Below are positions 1 to 7,990 of a stretch of DNA of 28,534 nucleotides, in pieces (the stretch's first letter is position 1; the number at the start of each line of letters is the position of its first letter). Position numbers and translations under genes: made by a program. The DNA is from Robinsoniella peoriensis (GTDB lineage: Bacteria; Bacillota; Clostridia; Lachnospirales; Lachnospiraceae): the NCBI RefSeq assembly GCF_042680125.1, contig NZ_JBHTNY010000067.1, one strand, 5' to 3'. The notes beneath the pieces are model-generated. The model had not been told where the DNA came from and did not search any database. It saw only the letters and a list, made by a program, of their open reading frames with translations.

Positions 1-172
1 GAATACCCGCGTGCCGCCAAAAAGCGCTTCGGAAAGGTTAGAAAATACCAGTTCTGCGGCCAGCTGACGGAGCCCATACCAGTTTCCCACTCCCATCTTT
101 CCGCACACTACCTTTATCTACAAAGCGTCCTTACTCAGCTAACCCCCCAATTTCTACATATCCATAAAACAC
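1..172. other. Intergenic edge segment, possible dispersed repeat or partial gene
   Basis: This stretch between the window edge and the first terminator has no convincing gene. On the minus strand an open frame starts at an ATG near 101, with a GGAAAG just upstream, and runs off the left edge (MGVGNWYGLRQLAAELVF...). On the plus strand another frame is open from base 1 into the next gene. Base composition is richer in GC than the surrounding intergenic DNA. I do not recognise either translation as a protein family. A dispersed intergenic repeat is as likely as a truncated gene. The terminator at 173-204 separates it from the operon to the right. Confidence 0.25.
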
Positions 173-204
173 AAAAAACAGGGACTTCTATATCCCTGTT
201 TTTT
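173..204 (-). terminator. Intrinsic terminator of the SGNH/dehydrogenase/ATL operon
   Basis: A perfect 12-bp stem (AAAAAACAGGGA at 173-184, its complement at 193-204) has an 8-base loop. On the minus strand the stem ends in six T. The stop codon of the ATL gene (188-190) lies inside the loop. The run of A on the other side lets it also work in the plus direction. Confidence 0.8.
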
Positions 205-544
205 CAAAATATGCCCTCAAACAAAGTGCATCTTCCAATGTATTCTTCCAACCATATTTTTTCAAATCCACTCTCAGATCCGAACTCACCTCCACGCCTT
301 CTTCCATAAGAAGCACGTCCTGCTTATCCGGCTCCTGAAAACATCCTGCACCGGAGAGATATCCCTGATGATTTACGATCCTGTGGGCAGGCAGATTATC
401 CCCGGAGAAATTATGCTTAAGCGCATAGCCGACCTGTCGTGAATTTTTAGGTTTTCCGCATAAAAGGGCAATTTGACCGTAGGTTGCCACTTTACCCGCG
501 GGAACTGTTTTACATACCACTGCCACTCTTTGATAAAAATCCAT
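188..544 (-). CDS. Alkyltransferase-like (ATL) protein, MGMT DNA-binding domain without active-site Cys
   Basis: Small protein (118 aa) matching the C-terminal DNA-binding domain of O6-alkylguanine-DNA alkyltransferases: VPAGKVATYGQIA near residues 14-26, the winged-helix part, then LPAHRIVNHQG near 52-62. In true MGMT the motif is PCHRV; here Cys is replaced by Ala, so it cannot accept alkyl groups. Known ATL proteins bind O6-alkylguanine and flag it for nucleotide excision repair; that role is inferred here. The ATG at 544 was chosen over an in-frame TTG at 568 because it sits one base after the stop of the dehydrogenase (TAATATG), typical of a coupled operon gene, and gives the usual MDFYQRV start. 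It ends inside the terminator loop. Confidence 0.85.
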   Translation of the reverse strand: MDFYQRVAVVCKTVPAGKVATYGQIALLCGKPKNSRQVGYALKHNFSGDNLPAHRIVNHQGYLSGAGCFQEPDKQDVLLMEEGVEVSSDLRVDLKKYGWKNTLEDALCLRAYFEKTGI

Positions 545-545
545 A

Positions 546-1499
546 TTACAGCCGATATCCCGTCTCAAAATCTATTCTGTTCTTAAGAGGTTCTCCTACG
601 GCAAACCTTCTCCTGTTTTCTAATGCAATCCCTACAATCCGCTCCAAAGTTTCAGGTATAGAATACCCACCGGAAACGTGGGGTGTTAAGATCAGATTAT
701 CCAGATCCCAGAGAGGGTGATCCTTTGGAAATGGCTCCGGTGTGATGACATCAAGTCCCGCACCGGCAATCCATTTTTCCTTCAAGGCCCGATATAAAAC
801 CTCCGTATCGATTAAACTTCCTCTTCCTACATTTAATATAATTGCAGAGCTCTTCATCTTTTTAAACCGTTCTTCGCTCATGAACCCAATCGTCTTATCA
901 TAAGCCGGCATGGAAAGCGCCACAATATCCGCCCTGCCAAGAAGTCTGTCCACATCCTCTTCATAATACAACTCATCTACATATTCCGGCTTCTCGCTTT
1001 TCCTGCGCTTAACGCCAATTACGTGGCTCCCCAGGGCTTTCATCCTTTTGGCATACTCCATCCCGATATCTCCAAGACCGATCACCAGGACAGTACTTCC
1101 CATAATTGTACTTACGCCGCTCTCATAATGCCATCTGTGATTTATTTGGTTGCGGACATACAATGCGGTATTTTTCTTTAATGCAAATGTTAGCCCCACC
1201 ATAAACTCCCCAATTGACAGACCATATGCTCCTGAAGCATTGGTCAGAATCGTACCTTCTGCCAGCACTCCCGGATTACAATAACCATCCGTACCGGCAC
1301 TATTTAGCTGCAGCCACTCTAAATTGGCAGAGCTTTCAATAAATTCCGGCGGCACATTGCCGATAATAATATTTGCCTCCTGAACCAGTTCCCTGGTTAC
1401 GGACTTATACTTTGTATAATGATAGCTGGCGCCCGGATCCATTTGTTCCAGCTCCATGCGCTGTGCCTCAGCCATTGGCAGCGTTACTAAGATATTCAT
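546..1499 (-). CDS. D-2-hydroxyacid dehydrogenase (GhrA/SerA superfamily)
   Basis: A 317-aa cytosolic oxidoreductase that should interconvert a 2-keto acid and its D-2-hydroxy acid. The Rossmann signature GLGDIG is at 141-146. The catalytic triad of the family is visible: Arg226 in NVGRGSLID, Glu255 in ITPEPFP, His274 in TPHVSGG. After the second strand the usual acidic NAD-binding residue is replaced by a basic run (GVKRRK, about 162-167), which in this family suggests NADP(H); glyoxylate/hydroxypyruvate reductase is therefore a reasonable guess, but the substrate is not settled. The ATG at 1499 has AGGAGG eight bases upstream. It lies 20 bp after the SGNH gene and 1 bp before the ATL gene, so the three are probably cotranscribed. 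Confidence 0.88.
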   Translation of the reverse strand: MNILVTLPMAEAQRMELEQMDPGASYHYTKYKSVTRELVQEANIIIGNVPPEFIESSANLEWLQLNSAGTDGYCNPGVLAEGTILTNASGAYGLSIGEFMVGLTFALKKNTALYVRNQINHRWHYESGVSTIMGSTVLVIGLGDIGMEYAKRMKALGSHVIGVKRRKSEKPEYVDELYYEEDVDRLLGRADIVALSMPAYDKTIGFMSEERFKKMKSSAIILNVGRGSLIDTEVLYRALKEKWIAGAGLDVITPEPFPKDHPLWDLDNLILTPHVSGGYSIPETLERIVGIALENRRRFAVGEPLKNRIDFETGYRL

Positions 1500-1519
1500 A
1501 GGGAATGCCTCCTGTCTAT

Positions 1520-2581
1520 TTATGCCTGGGGATTACCATTTTGCCATCCGCTATTATAGAATGTATCATATTCCTTCCATGCATCATCCCAGCTTGTGTA
1601 TGCCTCATCGCCACGTTTATCACTAAAATCATAATGCTCGTTTATATAACGTCCAAGATATGCCGTTACCTTCCGGGCACCTCTCGAGTTCAAATGAATC
1701 GGATCAATATAATCCGTTGTAAAGTCGATACCTAATTCATCATATAGATCCTGTTTGTTAAAATTAATATAATCAAATCCATACTCTTTTACAATTTCAA
1801 ATACCTTATTCATCTGCTTTTGTGCATTCTGAGACATCGATCCTGGCATAGAAGTAAACAAGAACTTCAAATCATTCGCTTTCCCATATTCTAATATTTC
1901 CAGCAAAATCTCTGACTGAAGTTCCGATATATCACCTATTTTATCGGTTGTCTTAGGTCTTTTCTGGGTTTCTACAGTAAATGCATTTTTTTCATAGACA
2001 CCCTTCATCTGCCTCTCCGGTATTGTAAAATCGTATTTATTCAACTCTTCCCATCTCGGATGATATTTAATAAATGGAATATAAAAAGACATCTTGTGAT
2101 CCAGGAATGACTTATCTTCATTATATTTCTCTGCGTATGTAAAAGCTTTGCCTAGAACATCCAGCCGGTTCTTCGAAAACTTCATATTATCCGTCAGACG
2201 CCGGATCTTAAACTCCTGTAATTCTAATTTACTGCTTCTTAATCCGCGTAAGTCAATAATAAAGAACTTTGTATTCTGCTTTTTATGTATTTCTTCTATC
2301 AAATTAGTAACAAATGGTAATGGCAGACTGTCCGTAGACATAGGATATAATGCCATGCCGTACTCATTCCAGGCAAGAGGGGCTGCCCATGCACGGTCTA
2401 CCACACTGCTGCCAATTAGTGCACCATCCCATGAATTCTTTGTCTCTCTTTTATAAAATGCTCCATAGCGGTCATTAATTTCTATTGAAGCCGGTTTAAC
2501 AAATATTCCATTCATCACATAAAAAGCACCACCTGCAAGCATCAGAAAACATATCATTCTTAGTATCTGTTTTTTAGTCAT
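1520..2581 (-). CDS. Membrane-anchored SGNH/GDSL-like hydrolase-fold protein
   Basis: A 353-aa protein with an N-terminal membrane segment (about residues 6-26) and an extracellular domain. The sequence LIGSSVVDR (about 56-64) looks like an SGNH block I with a nucleophile Ser, and DPIHLNSRGARKV (Asp293, His296) looks like the block V Asp-x-x-His. The layout resembles DltD/AlgX-type cell-surface acyl-transfer proteins, but I cannot name the family or substrate. The C-terminal about 35 residues are rich in Trp, Tyr and Asp. ATG 2581 was preferred over 2611 because GGGAGAAG lies just before it and the upstream codons (MFIIIIWEKI) look non-coding. First gene of the operon; a good promoter lies at 2744-2772. 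Confidence 0.75.
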   Translation of the reverse strand: MTKKQILRMICFLMLAGGAFYVMNGIFVKPASIEINDRYGAFYKRETKNSWDGALIGSSVVDRAWAAPLAWNEYGMALYPMSTDSLPLPFVTNLIEEIHKKQNTKFFIIDLRGLRSSKLELQEFKIRRLTDNMKFSKNRLDVLGKAFTYAEKYNEDKSFLDHKMSFYIPFIKYHPRWEELNKYDFTIPERQMKGVYEKNAFTVETQKRPKTTDKIGDISELQSEILLEILEYGKANDLKFLFTSMPGSMSQNAQKQMNKVFEIVKEYGFDYINFNKQDLYDELGIDFTTDYIDPIHLNSRGARKVTAYLGRYINEHYDFSDKRGDEAYTSWDDAWKEYDTFYNSGWQNGNPQA

Positions 2582-2743
2582 AATCTTCTCCCATATTATA
2601 ATAATAAACAATAATCATCAACTAATCAAACCATTCAGCACAGAACTGTACAGGGCGACTGCTCCATGAATTTCATTGCATTTTAGCGTCAAATTAGCCA
2701 TTGCGCCATACAGTCCCAATGGGTACGGTTATTTCAAGTTTTT

Positions 2744-2772
2744 ATTATAACATTTTATGTCAATTATGTCTA
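2744..2772 (-). promoter_or_regulatory. Sigma-A promoter of the SGNH operon
   Basis: On the minus strand TAGACA (2767-2772) and TATAAT (2744-2749) are 17 bp apart, 11 of 12 consensus bases. The leader to ATG 2581 would be about 155 nt. It is back-to-back with the promoter at 2883-2911. The rest of the 2582-2953 gap is AT-rich, with no gene or structured RNA that I can see. Confidence 0.75.
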
Positions 2773-2882
2773 ATAACTTTCTTTATTACCATTTTTAACC
2801 CAGAATCGTTATTCAAATATTTTCTACTTTTTTTCGATTGTTTTTCACTTATACATCAGACACATTATTTTCCCAATTACTT

Positions 2883-2911
2883 TTGACAAACCTCCGCTCC
2901 CCACCTATAAT
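2883..2911 (+). promoter_or_regulatory. Perfect consensus sigma-A promoter of the L,D-transpeptidase gene
   Basis: TTGACA (2883-2888), 17-bp spacer, TATAAT (2906-2911): all twelve consensus bases at ideal spacing. The transcript would start about 35 bp before ATG 2954, which is preceded by GGGAGG. Strong constitutive expression is inferred. Confidence 0.9.
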
Positions 2912-2953
2912 AAAATCAACAGCACATAAGAAACACCAAACGGGAGGAACCAC

Positions 2954-4075
2954 ATGAAAAAGTATATCAACGCCAATAAAATAGTAAAGTTATTCTTCTT
3001 ATTCGCGCTTGTCCTAACCATGGCATCTGCCATATCACTCCCCACCCGGGCAGCGTCCACAGGACTTTTAAAAGACGTCCGTAAAGCTCCTGTCAAAAAA
3101 GGGAACTGGATAAAGAAAGGAAGTAAATGGAAATACCGCTATACCAACAAAACCTACGCAAAAAATACCTGGCTTAAAATAAACGGCAGGTATTACTATT
3201 TTAAAAAAAGCGGGTACATGGATACCGGCTGGAAAACATATAATAGACAAAAATATTATCTGAATAAAAACGGTGACATGGCAACTGGATGGGTTCAATA
3301 TCAAAAGAAATGGTATTACTTTAATAAAAACGGGACGATGGCATCCAACAAATGGATTAGTTATAAAAAACAGAAGTATTACGTAGGTGCCAAAGGTATT
3401 ATGGCCACCGGATGGAAGACCATTCAAAAGAAAAAATACTATTTTAATAAGAGCGGACAGCTGATGAAGGGTTGGGCAAAAGTAAAGGATGACTGGTATT
3501 ATCTTAAAAAAGACGGTTCTCTTTCATCCTATAACAAAGCAAGCCAGATGATCTTCGTAAAAGCAACCGGAAGCATGGCAGAATTCACCATGCTGGAACG
3601 GAAAAATAATACAACCTGGAATGAAATCTTAAGTACAACCGCCTATGTAGGACGTCTCGGCGTGGGTGCAACATACGAAGGCCTTGCTACCACACCCAGT
3701 GGAACATACAGCTTTGGAGTAGCATTTGGCAATAAGTCGAATCCGGGCACCGCATTCCCTTATACCAAGGTAAACCCATCCCACTATTGGGTAGATGATC
3801 CAAACTCACAATATTACAACAAGTTTGTCAGCACAAAAAAAATATCGCCGGATTGGAACAGCGCAGAACACCTATCTGAGTATCCAACCGCCTACGCCTA
3901 TGCACTTTCCATAAATTACAACACTGCCTGTACTCCAGGTGCAGGTTCCGCAATCTTTCTCCATTGTTTTGGCGGCGGCGCCACTGCAGGCTGTGTAGCA
4001 ATCCCGGAACAGGATATGGTCTTTGTATTACAGCATATAAAAAGAGATGCAATGATTCATATTTCCAGAAAGTAA
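2954..4075 (+). CDS. Secreted L,D-transpeptidase (YkuD fold) with cell-wall-binding repeats
   Basis: A 373-aa exported protein. Signal peptide at about 1-33 (KKYINANKIVKLFFLFAL... ending PTRAAS). Residues about 50-195 hold six or so repeats of the choline-/cell-wall-binding type (GWKTYNRQKYYLNKNGDMAT pattern: Trp, paired Tyr, Gly), rich in Lys. The C-terminal domain ends with IFLHCFGGGATAGCVAIP, the His...Gly-Cys signature of L,D-transpeptidases; Cys is the nucleophile. The enzyme would make 3-3 crosslinks or attach proteins to peptidoglycan outside the membrane. ATG 2954 follows GGGAGGAACCAC and a perfect promoter. It is a single-gene transcript, divergent from the SGNH operon and convergent with rsmI. 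Confidence 0.88.
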   Translation: MKKYINANKIVKLFFLFALVLTMASAISLPTRAASTGLLKDVRKAPVKKGNWIKKGSKWKYRYTNKTYAKNTWLKINGRYYYFKKSGYMDTGWKTYNRQKYYLNKNGDMATGWVQYQKKWYYFNKNGTMASNKWISYKKQKYYVGAKGIMATGWKTIQKKKYYFNKSGQLMKGWAKVKDDWYYLKKDGSLSSYNKASQMIFVKATGSMAEFTMLERKNNTTWNEILSTTAYVGRLGVGATYEGLATTPSGTYSFGVAFGNKSNPGTAFPYTKVNPSHYWVDDPNSQYYNKFVSTKKISPDWNSAEHLSEYPTAYAYALSINYNTACTPGAGSAIFLHCFGGGATAGCVAIPEQDMVFVLQHIKRDAMIHISRK

Positions 4076-4079
4076 AACT

Positions 4080-4165
4080 CCGTTGCAGGTTGTGGAGGAT
4101 TTCTACCTTTGCGGCAGCCTCCAAAATGGACATGTGCGCGAGTCCCCGGGCTTGCTGTACACAAT
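4080..4165. other. GC-rich intergenic segment of unknown origin
   Basis: This 86-bp piece between the transpeptidase stop and the rsmI terminator is much richer in GC than the flanking DNA. It contains a weak GGAGG...CCTCC inverted repeat (about 4095-4125). Frames are open on both strands but look like shadows. A dispersed intergenic repeat is possible; nothing in this window repeats it clearly. Confidence 0.25.
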
Positions 4166-4203
4166 AAAAGAGAATCGGGGAAGACGACATTCCCCGATTC
4201 TCT
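4164..4203 (-). terminator. Intrinsic terminator of the holB-rsmI operon
   Basis: A perfect 14-bp stem (AGAGAATCGGGGAA at 4169-4182, complement at 4190-4203) with a 7-base loop abuts the rsmI stop codon. The minus strand continues CTTTTATTG. There is no T-run on the plus side, so it mainly serves rsmI, though the hairpin could also protect the transpeptidase mRNA end. Confidence 0.8.
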
Positions 4204-5040
4204 CTATATCAACTCTTGATAAACATCCCGTTTACTAATTCCACGATCTTTCGCAACACATTTCATTGCTTCTTTCTTATCCATCCCAATATCCAGATAG
4301 CGCTTCATGTGTTCCTCTATGGTTAATTCCTCCCAGGCTTTACGTGCCTCTTCCCTGATCTCCTGACGGCTTCTGCCCTCAATGACCAGCACACATTCCC
4401 CCCTGGGATCCACTTCCTTATAATGAGCCAACGCCCCTTCAATCGTAGTCACAAAAGCAGTCTCATGTTTCTTCGTCAATTCCCGGCACACAGTAATCTT
4501 CCGGTTCCCCAGTACCCCCAAAAGTTCTTCCAGTGTCCTGACAAGCCTGTGCGGCGCCTCATACAGGATCATCGTTCTGGTTTCCCCTTCCAGTTCCGCC
4601 AGGACTTCCTTCTTTTCTTTTTTATCAGAAGGCAGAAATGCCTCAAATGCAAAACGCCTGGTAGAAAGTCCCGACAAAGTCAAAGCAGTAATACATGCCG
4701 CTGGCCCCGGAAGGGAAGTTACTTCCACGCCTGCCTCATAACACAACCGAACCAGTTCTTCACCGGGATCTGAAATCCCAGGTGTCCCTGCATCTGTTAT
4801 CAGGGCTATATTTTTCCCGTCCCTCATCTGTTCAATGAGATAATGGGCTTTGTCAATCTTATTGTACTCATGATAACTGGTCATAGGAGTTTTAATATCA
4901 AAATGATTCAGCAGCTTAATGCTGTTTCTGGTATCCTCTGCTGCAATCAGATCCACTTCCTTCAGAATACGCAGCACACGCATCGTAATGTCTTCCAGGT
5001 TACCAATTGGTGTAGCACATAAATATAATTTTCCCTGCAT
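4204..5040 (-). CDS. rsmI: 16S rRNA (cytidine1402-2'-O)-methyltransferase
   Basis: A 278-aa tetrapyrrole-methylase-fold enzyme that 2'-O-methylates C1402 in the 16S rRNA decoding centre using SAM. Diagnostic stretches: LYLCATPIGNLEDIT at the N-terminus, AAEDTRNS..LLNHF, ITDAGTPGISDPGEEL, SLPGPAACITAL, then APHRLVRTLEEL and CRELTKKHE. Length is normal. The ORF extends to an ATG at 5049, but AGAAGGAG touches that codon; the ATG at 5040 sits nine bases after the SD and gives the typical MxGKLYL start, so 5040 was chosen. It is last in the holB-ricT-trmN6-rsmI run; in B. subtilis yabC occupies the same place. Confidence 0.95.
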   Translation of the reverse strand: MQGKLYLCATPIGNLEDITMRVLRILKEVDLIAAEDTRNSIKLLNHFDIKTPMTSYHEYNKIDKAHYLIEQMRDGKNIALITDAGTPGISDPGEELVRLCYEAGVEVTSLPGPAACITALTLSGLSTRRFAFEAFLPSDKKEKKEVLAELEGETRTMILYEAPHRLVRTLEELLGVLGNRKITVCRELTKKHETAFVTTIEGALAHYKEVDPRGECVLVIEGRSRQEIREEARKAWEELTIEEHMKRYLDIGMDKKEAMKCVAKDRGISKRDVYQELI

Positions 5041-5079
5041 GTGAGTCATCTCCTTCTAAAGGCTGTCTTAAAAATCAGA

Positions 5080-5817
5080 TCAATAGCCATACACATCATA
5101 AATCTCATCCGTATACACACCGGGTTCTTTGTATACGATCAATGGTTTTTCTACTGTTATTCTGGGTTTTCCACCCTTCAGGCCTTCAATTAGAACCATA
5201 TTCGGCTCTTTGTCTGCAAAAGGATATACTAACCGCATCCGCTTGGGCTCCAGACGGTGCGCGGTCATCTTTGTCATGATCTCAGCCATTCGAAATGGCC
5301 TGTGCACCATGTAGAACCTTCCGCCCGGACGCAGAAGCTTAGATGCCTGTCCAATTACATCATCCAGCGTACACAAGATCTCATGTCTGGCGATCGCCTT
5401 AGGCATATCCGGATTGACCAGACCATGGTTTCCCGTCATATAAGGCGGATTACTTGTAATAACATCAAAAGAAGCCGCATCAAATAATGTATGGGCCTCT
5501 TTGATATCTCCTTGTACAATAGAAATCTGATCTTCCAGATGATTATAGAGAACGCTCCGCCTTGCCATATCTGCACTGGCTTCCTGGATCTCCAGACCGG
5601 TAAAATGCTCCCCCTTAGTCTTTGCCTTCAGCAAAATCGGGATAATCCCGGTCCCTGTTCCCAGATCCAGTGCCTTCTCTCCCGGCTTTACATGAGCAAA
5701 ACCGGACAGCAGCACTGCATCCATTCCAAAACAAAATGTCTTATTATTTTGAATAATCTTATATCCGTTGCGCTCCAGATCATCAAGGCGCTCACCGGGA
5801 TACAGCTCAATTGTCAT
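5080..5817 (-). CDS. trmN6: tRNA1(Val) (adenine37-N6)-methyltransferase family (YabB/TrmN6)
   Basis: A 245-aa SAM-dependent methyltransferase. Motif I ALDLGTGTG is at 49-57, and the N6-adenine signature NPPY is at 123-126 (TSNPPYMTGN). The N-terminal part (ERNGYKIIQNNKTFCFGMDAVLLSGF) is typical of the YfiC/YabB group, which methylates N6 of A37 in tRNA-Val in E. coli. The exact tRNA target here is inferred. Its start codon overlaps the ricT stop (11-bp overlap) without a strong SD of its own, indicating translational coupling. Same order as ricT-(yabA)-yabB-(yazA)-yabC in B. subtilis, with yabA and yazA absent. Confidence 0.88.
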   Translation of the reverse strand: MTIELYPGERLDDLERNGYKIIQNNKTFCFGMDAVLLSGFAHVKPGEKALDLGTGTGIIPILLKAKTKGEHFTGLEIQEASADMARRSVLYNHLEDQISIVQGDIKEAHTLFDAASFDVITSNPPYMTGNHGLVNPDMPKAIARHEILCTLDDVIGQASKLLRPGGRFYMVHRPFRMAEIMTKMTAHRLEPKRMRLVYPFADKEPNMVLIEGLKGGKPRITVEKPLIVYKEPGVYTDEIYDVYGY

Positions 5818-6712
5818 CTAACTTGGATTTCCCTTCTTTTTTCTCCATGTCTTCCAACTGCTTCAATTCCTTATCAACGCTGATTTTTTCCTTTTTCCGT
5901 TTCGGTTTGAATTTCAATTGGTCTACTTTATAATCACGAATTTCTTTTTCATCATTTACTTCCACGATAACCTTCACAGTCTGACGGAGTACACTTACAC
6001 TTTGTACTTCCCCTTTCAGTCCGTCTTCTGTAAGAACACGATCTCCCACATTTGGCAGCCTGCTGTTCAGATATTCATATGTCTCTTCTTCATTCTTAAG
6101 ACAGCACATCAATCTTCCGCATACACCGGAAATCTTCGTCGGGTTCAAAGAAAGGTTCTGTTCCTTCGCCATTTTAATAGATACCGGTGCAAATTCAGCA
6201 AGGTATGTATTACAGCAGAGAGGCCTTCCACAGATTCCTATACCACCAAGAATCTTTGTTTCATCACGTACCCCGATCTGCCGGAGTTCGATTCTGGTTT
6301 TAAATACAGCCGCAAGATCCTTAACCAGATCACGGAAATCAATTCTTCCGTCTGCGGTGAAATAAAACAGTACTTTATTATTATCAAAAGTATACTCTGC
6401 ATCAATGAGTTTCATTTCCAGATTATGTTTCTTAATCTTCTCCTGGCAGATACGAAGAGCATCTTTTTCCTTTTCTTTATTCTTCAGTTCTCTGTCCGCA
6501 TCCTCCTGGGTTGCTACCCGGATTACCGGTTTTAAAGGCTGAATCACCTTCTTTTCATCCATATCCGTAACCTTCGTTACCACGGTACCGTATTCTACGC
6601 CCCTTGCAGTTTCTACGATTACATGATCCCCTGGATCCATAGCGTAATGCTTGGGATCAAAATAATAGATCTTTCCCGCATTACGAAATCTAACACCTAC
6701 AATCTTAACCAT
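5807..6712 (-). CDS. ricT: RicT/YaaT, PSP1-domain Fe-S protein of the RicAFT complex
   Basis: A 301-aa PSP1-domain protein. The core ends with CGRPLCC (Cys161, 166, 167) and CGRLMCC (Cys198, 203, 204); such Cys clusters bind [4Fe-4S] in the B. subtilis RicA-RicF-RicT complex, which adjusts RNase Y processing of operon mRNAs and affects sporulation and competence. A Lys/Glu-rich tail follows after residue 270. It starts 3 bp after the holB stop and overlaps trmN6. Partners RicA and RicF are not in this window. Identification is firm; the complex function is by homology. Confidence 0.93.
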   Translation of the reverse strand: MVKIVGVRFRNAGKIYYFDPKHYAMDPGDHVIVETARGVEYGTVVTKVTDMDEKKVIQPLKPVIRVATQEDADRELKNKEKEKDALRICQEKIKKHNLEMKLIDAEYTFDNNKVLFYFTADGRIDFRDLVKDLAAVFKTRIELRQIGVRDETKILGGIGICGRPLCCNTYLAEFAPVSIKMAKEQNLSLNPTKISGVCGRLMCCLKNEEETYEYLNSRLPNVGDRVLTEDGLKGEVQSVSVLRQTVKVIVEVNDEKEIRDYKVDQLKFKPKRKKEKISVDKELKQLEDMEKKEGKSKLDDN

Positions 6713-6714
6713 TG

Positions 6715-7704
6715 CTAGTTCTCCTTTATCATAAGGAACAATAATTCCATCGTTAAATCAAAGTTTACATTTGCATTCAGACGGGCCTTCGCCTTCTGCA
6801 GTCCACTTAATATCTTCTCAATCCCCTCATACGAACTCATATTCGTCTGATCGGCAATCACTCTTACCTGATCACGGAATACCAGCCCATTGGGATCTTT
6901 CGTTGCTTTAAAATAAAGCACATCCCGATACCAGATAGCCAGAATATCCAGATAATCCTGTATCTCCATCTTAAATTCGGAAACAGCTTTTACTGCCGCA
7001 ATAATTTCACTGATCTCCATATCCTTTGCATGTGTCAGCAGATGCAGTGCTGCCGCCTTAATCTCATTAAAATTATCAGAAGATGCCAGTTGTACTGCTT
7101 TTCCAATATTTCCCTGAGCAAATGCCACGCATACATCCGCCTGATAGTCAGGCACCTCCACATTTTCCATCAGATACTTTTTAACCATTTCATCCGGTAC
7201 CGGCTTCATATTCAAAGTCACACACCTGGATAATATTGTTGCTAAAAGAGAGGTTGCGTTAGCCGTCAGTAAAAGAATTACCACATAAGCCGGCGGTTCC
7301 TCAATTGTCTTTAGTATCGCATTTTGTGCCTGGACTGTCATTTTCTCAGCATCCGGCACGATATATACTTTATAAGGGCTGCTGTAAGGCTTCACCATAA
7401 CGTCGCCCACCAGCTTCTCCCTGATATCCTCAACTCCAATACTATTTGGCTTATCATGGGTCACCGTGATAATATCCGGATGGTTCCCGTTCTCAGCCTG
7501 CTTGCAGGATCTGCAAATACCACATGGTTTTGCGCCTTCTCCTTCACACTGTAATGCCATTGCAAATATATTAGCCAGACTCTTCTTGCCAGAACCTTTT
7601 TCACCATTAAATATATAAGCATGAGAAACCTTGTTCATCTTCATCGCATTCTGTAAATGTTCCACTATTTGTTTGTGTCCTATAATCTTATTAAATCCTG
7701 GCAT
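6715..7704 (-). CDS. holB: DNA polymerase III delta' subunit (clamp loader)
   Basis: A 329-aa AAA+ protein of the clamp loader. HAYIFNGEKGSGKKSLA (about 28-44) is a degenerate Walker A: Lys-Lys replaces Lys-Thr/Ser, matching delta' subunits, which do not hydrolyse ATP. A four-Cys zinc motif follows (Cys53, 61, 64, 67), then AQNAILKTIEEPP and the LSRC motif. The ATG at 7704 was chosen over a GTG at 7719 because GAGGAG is seven bases before it. First gene of the holB-ricT-trmN6-rsmI run. Its probable promoter (7936-7941) is upstream of a 165-bp palindromic repeat, so the repeat would be part of the 5' leader. Confidence 0.93.
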   Translation of the reverse strand: MPGFNKIIGHKQIVEHLQNAMKMNKVSHAYIFNGEKGSGKKSLANIFAMALQCEGEGAKPCGICRSCKQAENGNHPDIITVTHDKPNSIGVEDIREKLVGDVMVKPYSSPYKVYIVPDAEKMTVQAQNAILKTIEEPPAYVVILLLTANATSLLATILSRCVTLNMKPVPDEMVKKYLMENVEVPDYQADVCVAFAQGNIGKAVQLASSDNFNEIKAAALHLLTHAKDMEISEIIAAVKAVSEFKMEIQDYLDILAIWYRDVLYFKATKDPNGLVFRDQVRVIADQTNMSSYEGIEKILSGLQKAKARLNANVNFDLTMELLFLMIKEN

Positions 7705-7731
7705 AATATCACTCCTCACTGCCTCTTTGCA

Positions 7732-7896
7732 CCAGAGCCTGTTTGAAAATTGCTTTCTGACAGCTGTGTGTCACCCTTTGCGTGGAATTTGTTCCGGGAA
7801 TACAAGGTGCAGAGGGCTGCACTGGCTATTTCGGAGCAGATTCCACGTGAAGCGGGGTGTACAGATGGCGGGAATAAATTTCCAAACAGTCTCTGG
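7732..7896. repeat. 165-bp palindromic MITE-like element, copy 1
   Basis: The two ends are imperfect inverted repeats: CCAGAGCCTGTTTGAAAATT at 7732 onward, and the complement of 7877-7896 reads CCAGAGACTGTTTGGAAATT. The similarity continues for about 70 bases per arm, so the RNA would fold as one long hairpin with GTGCAG/CTGCAC near the tip. It shares body sequence with the element at 19074-19239 (ATTGCTTTCTG.CAGCTGTG.GTCAC near one end, GTGCAGATGGC or GTACAGATGGC near the other). No transposase is encoded. Non-autonomous mobile element or REP-like family is inferred. Confidence 0.8.
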
Positions 7897-7935
7897 CCTG
7901 GACCAAATGCAGGCCTATCTGTCTTAATAAGTCCT

Positions 7936-7944
7936 ATTATAACA
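7936..7944 (-). promoter_or_regulatory. Probable extended -10 promoter for the holB operon
   Basis: Minus strand TGTTATAAT (TATAAT at 7936-7941 with an extended -10 TG). No good -35 box at 16-18 bp. Transcription from here would include the palindromic element in a leader of about 225 nt. Confidence 0.5.
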
Positions 7945-7990
7945 TAACATCATCCATTTACCTAGCTTTTTTGGGTAAATTGTATGAATT

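Noticed and set aside
3828..4190. 120-codon minus-strand ORF at the transpeptidase 3' end
   Set aside because: Antisense to the conserved L,D-transpeptidase catalytic domain and crossing the rsmI terminator.
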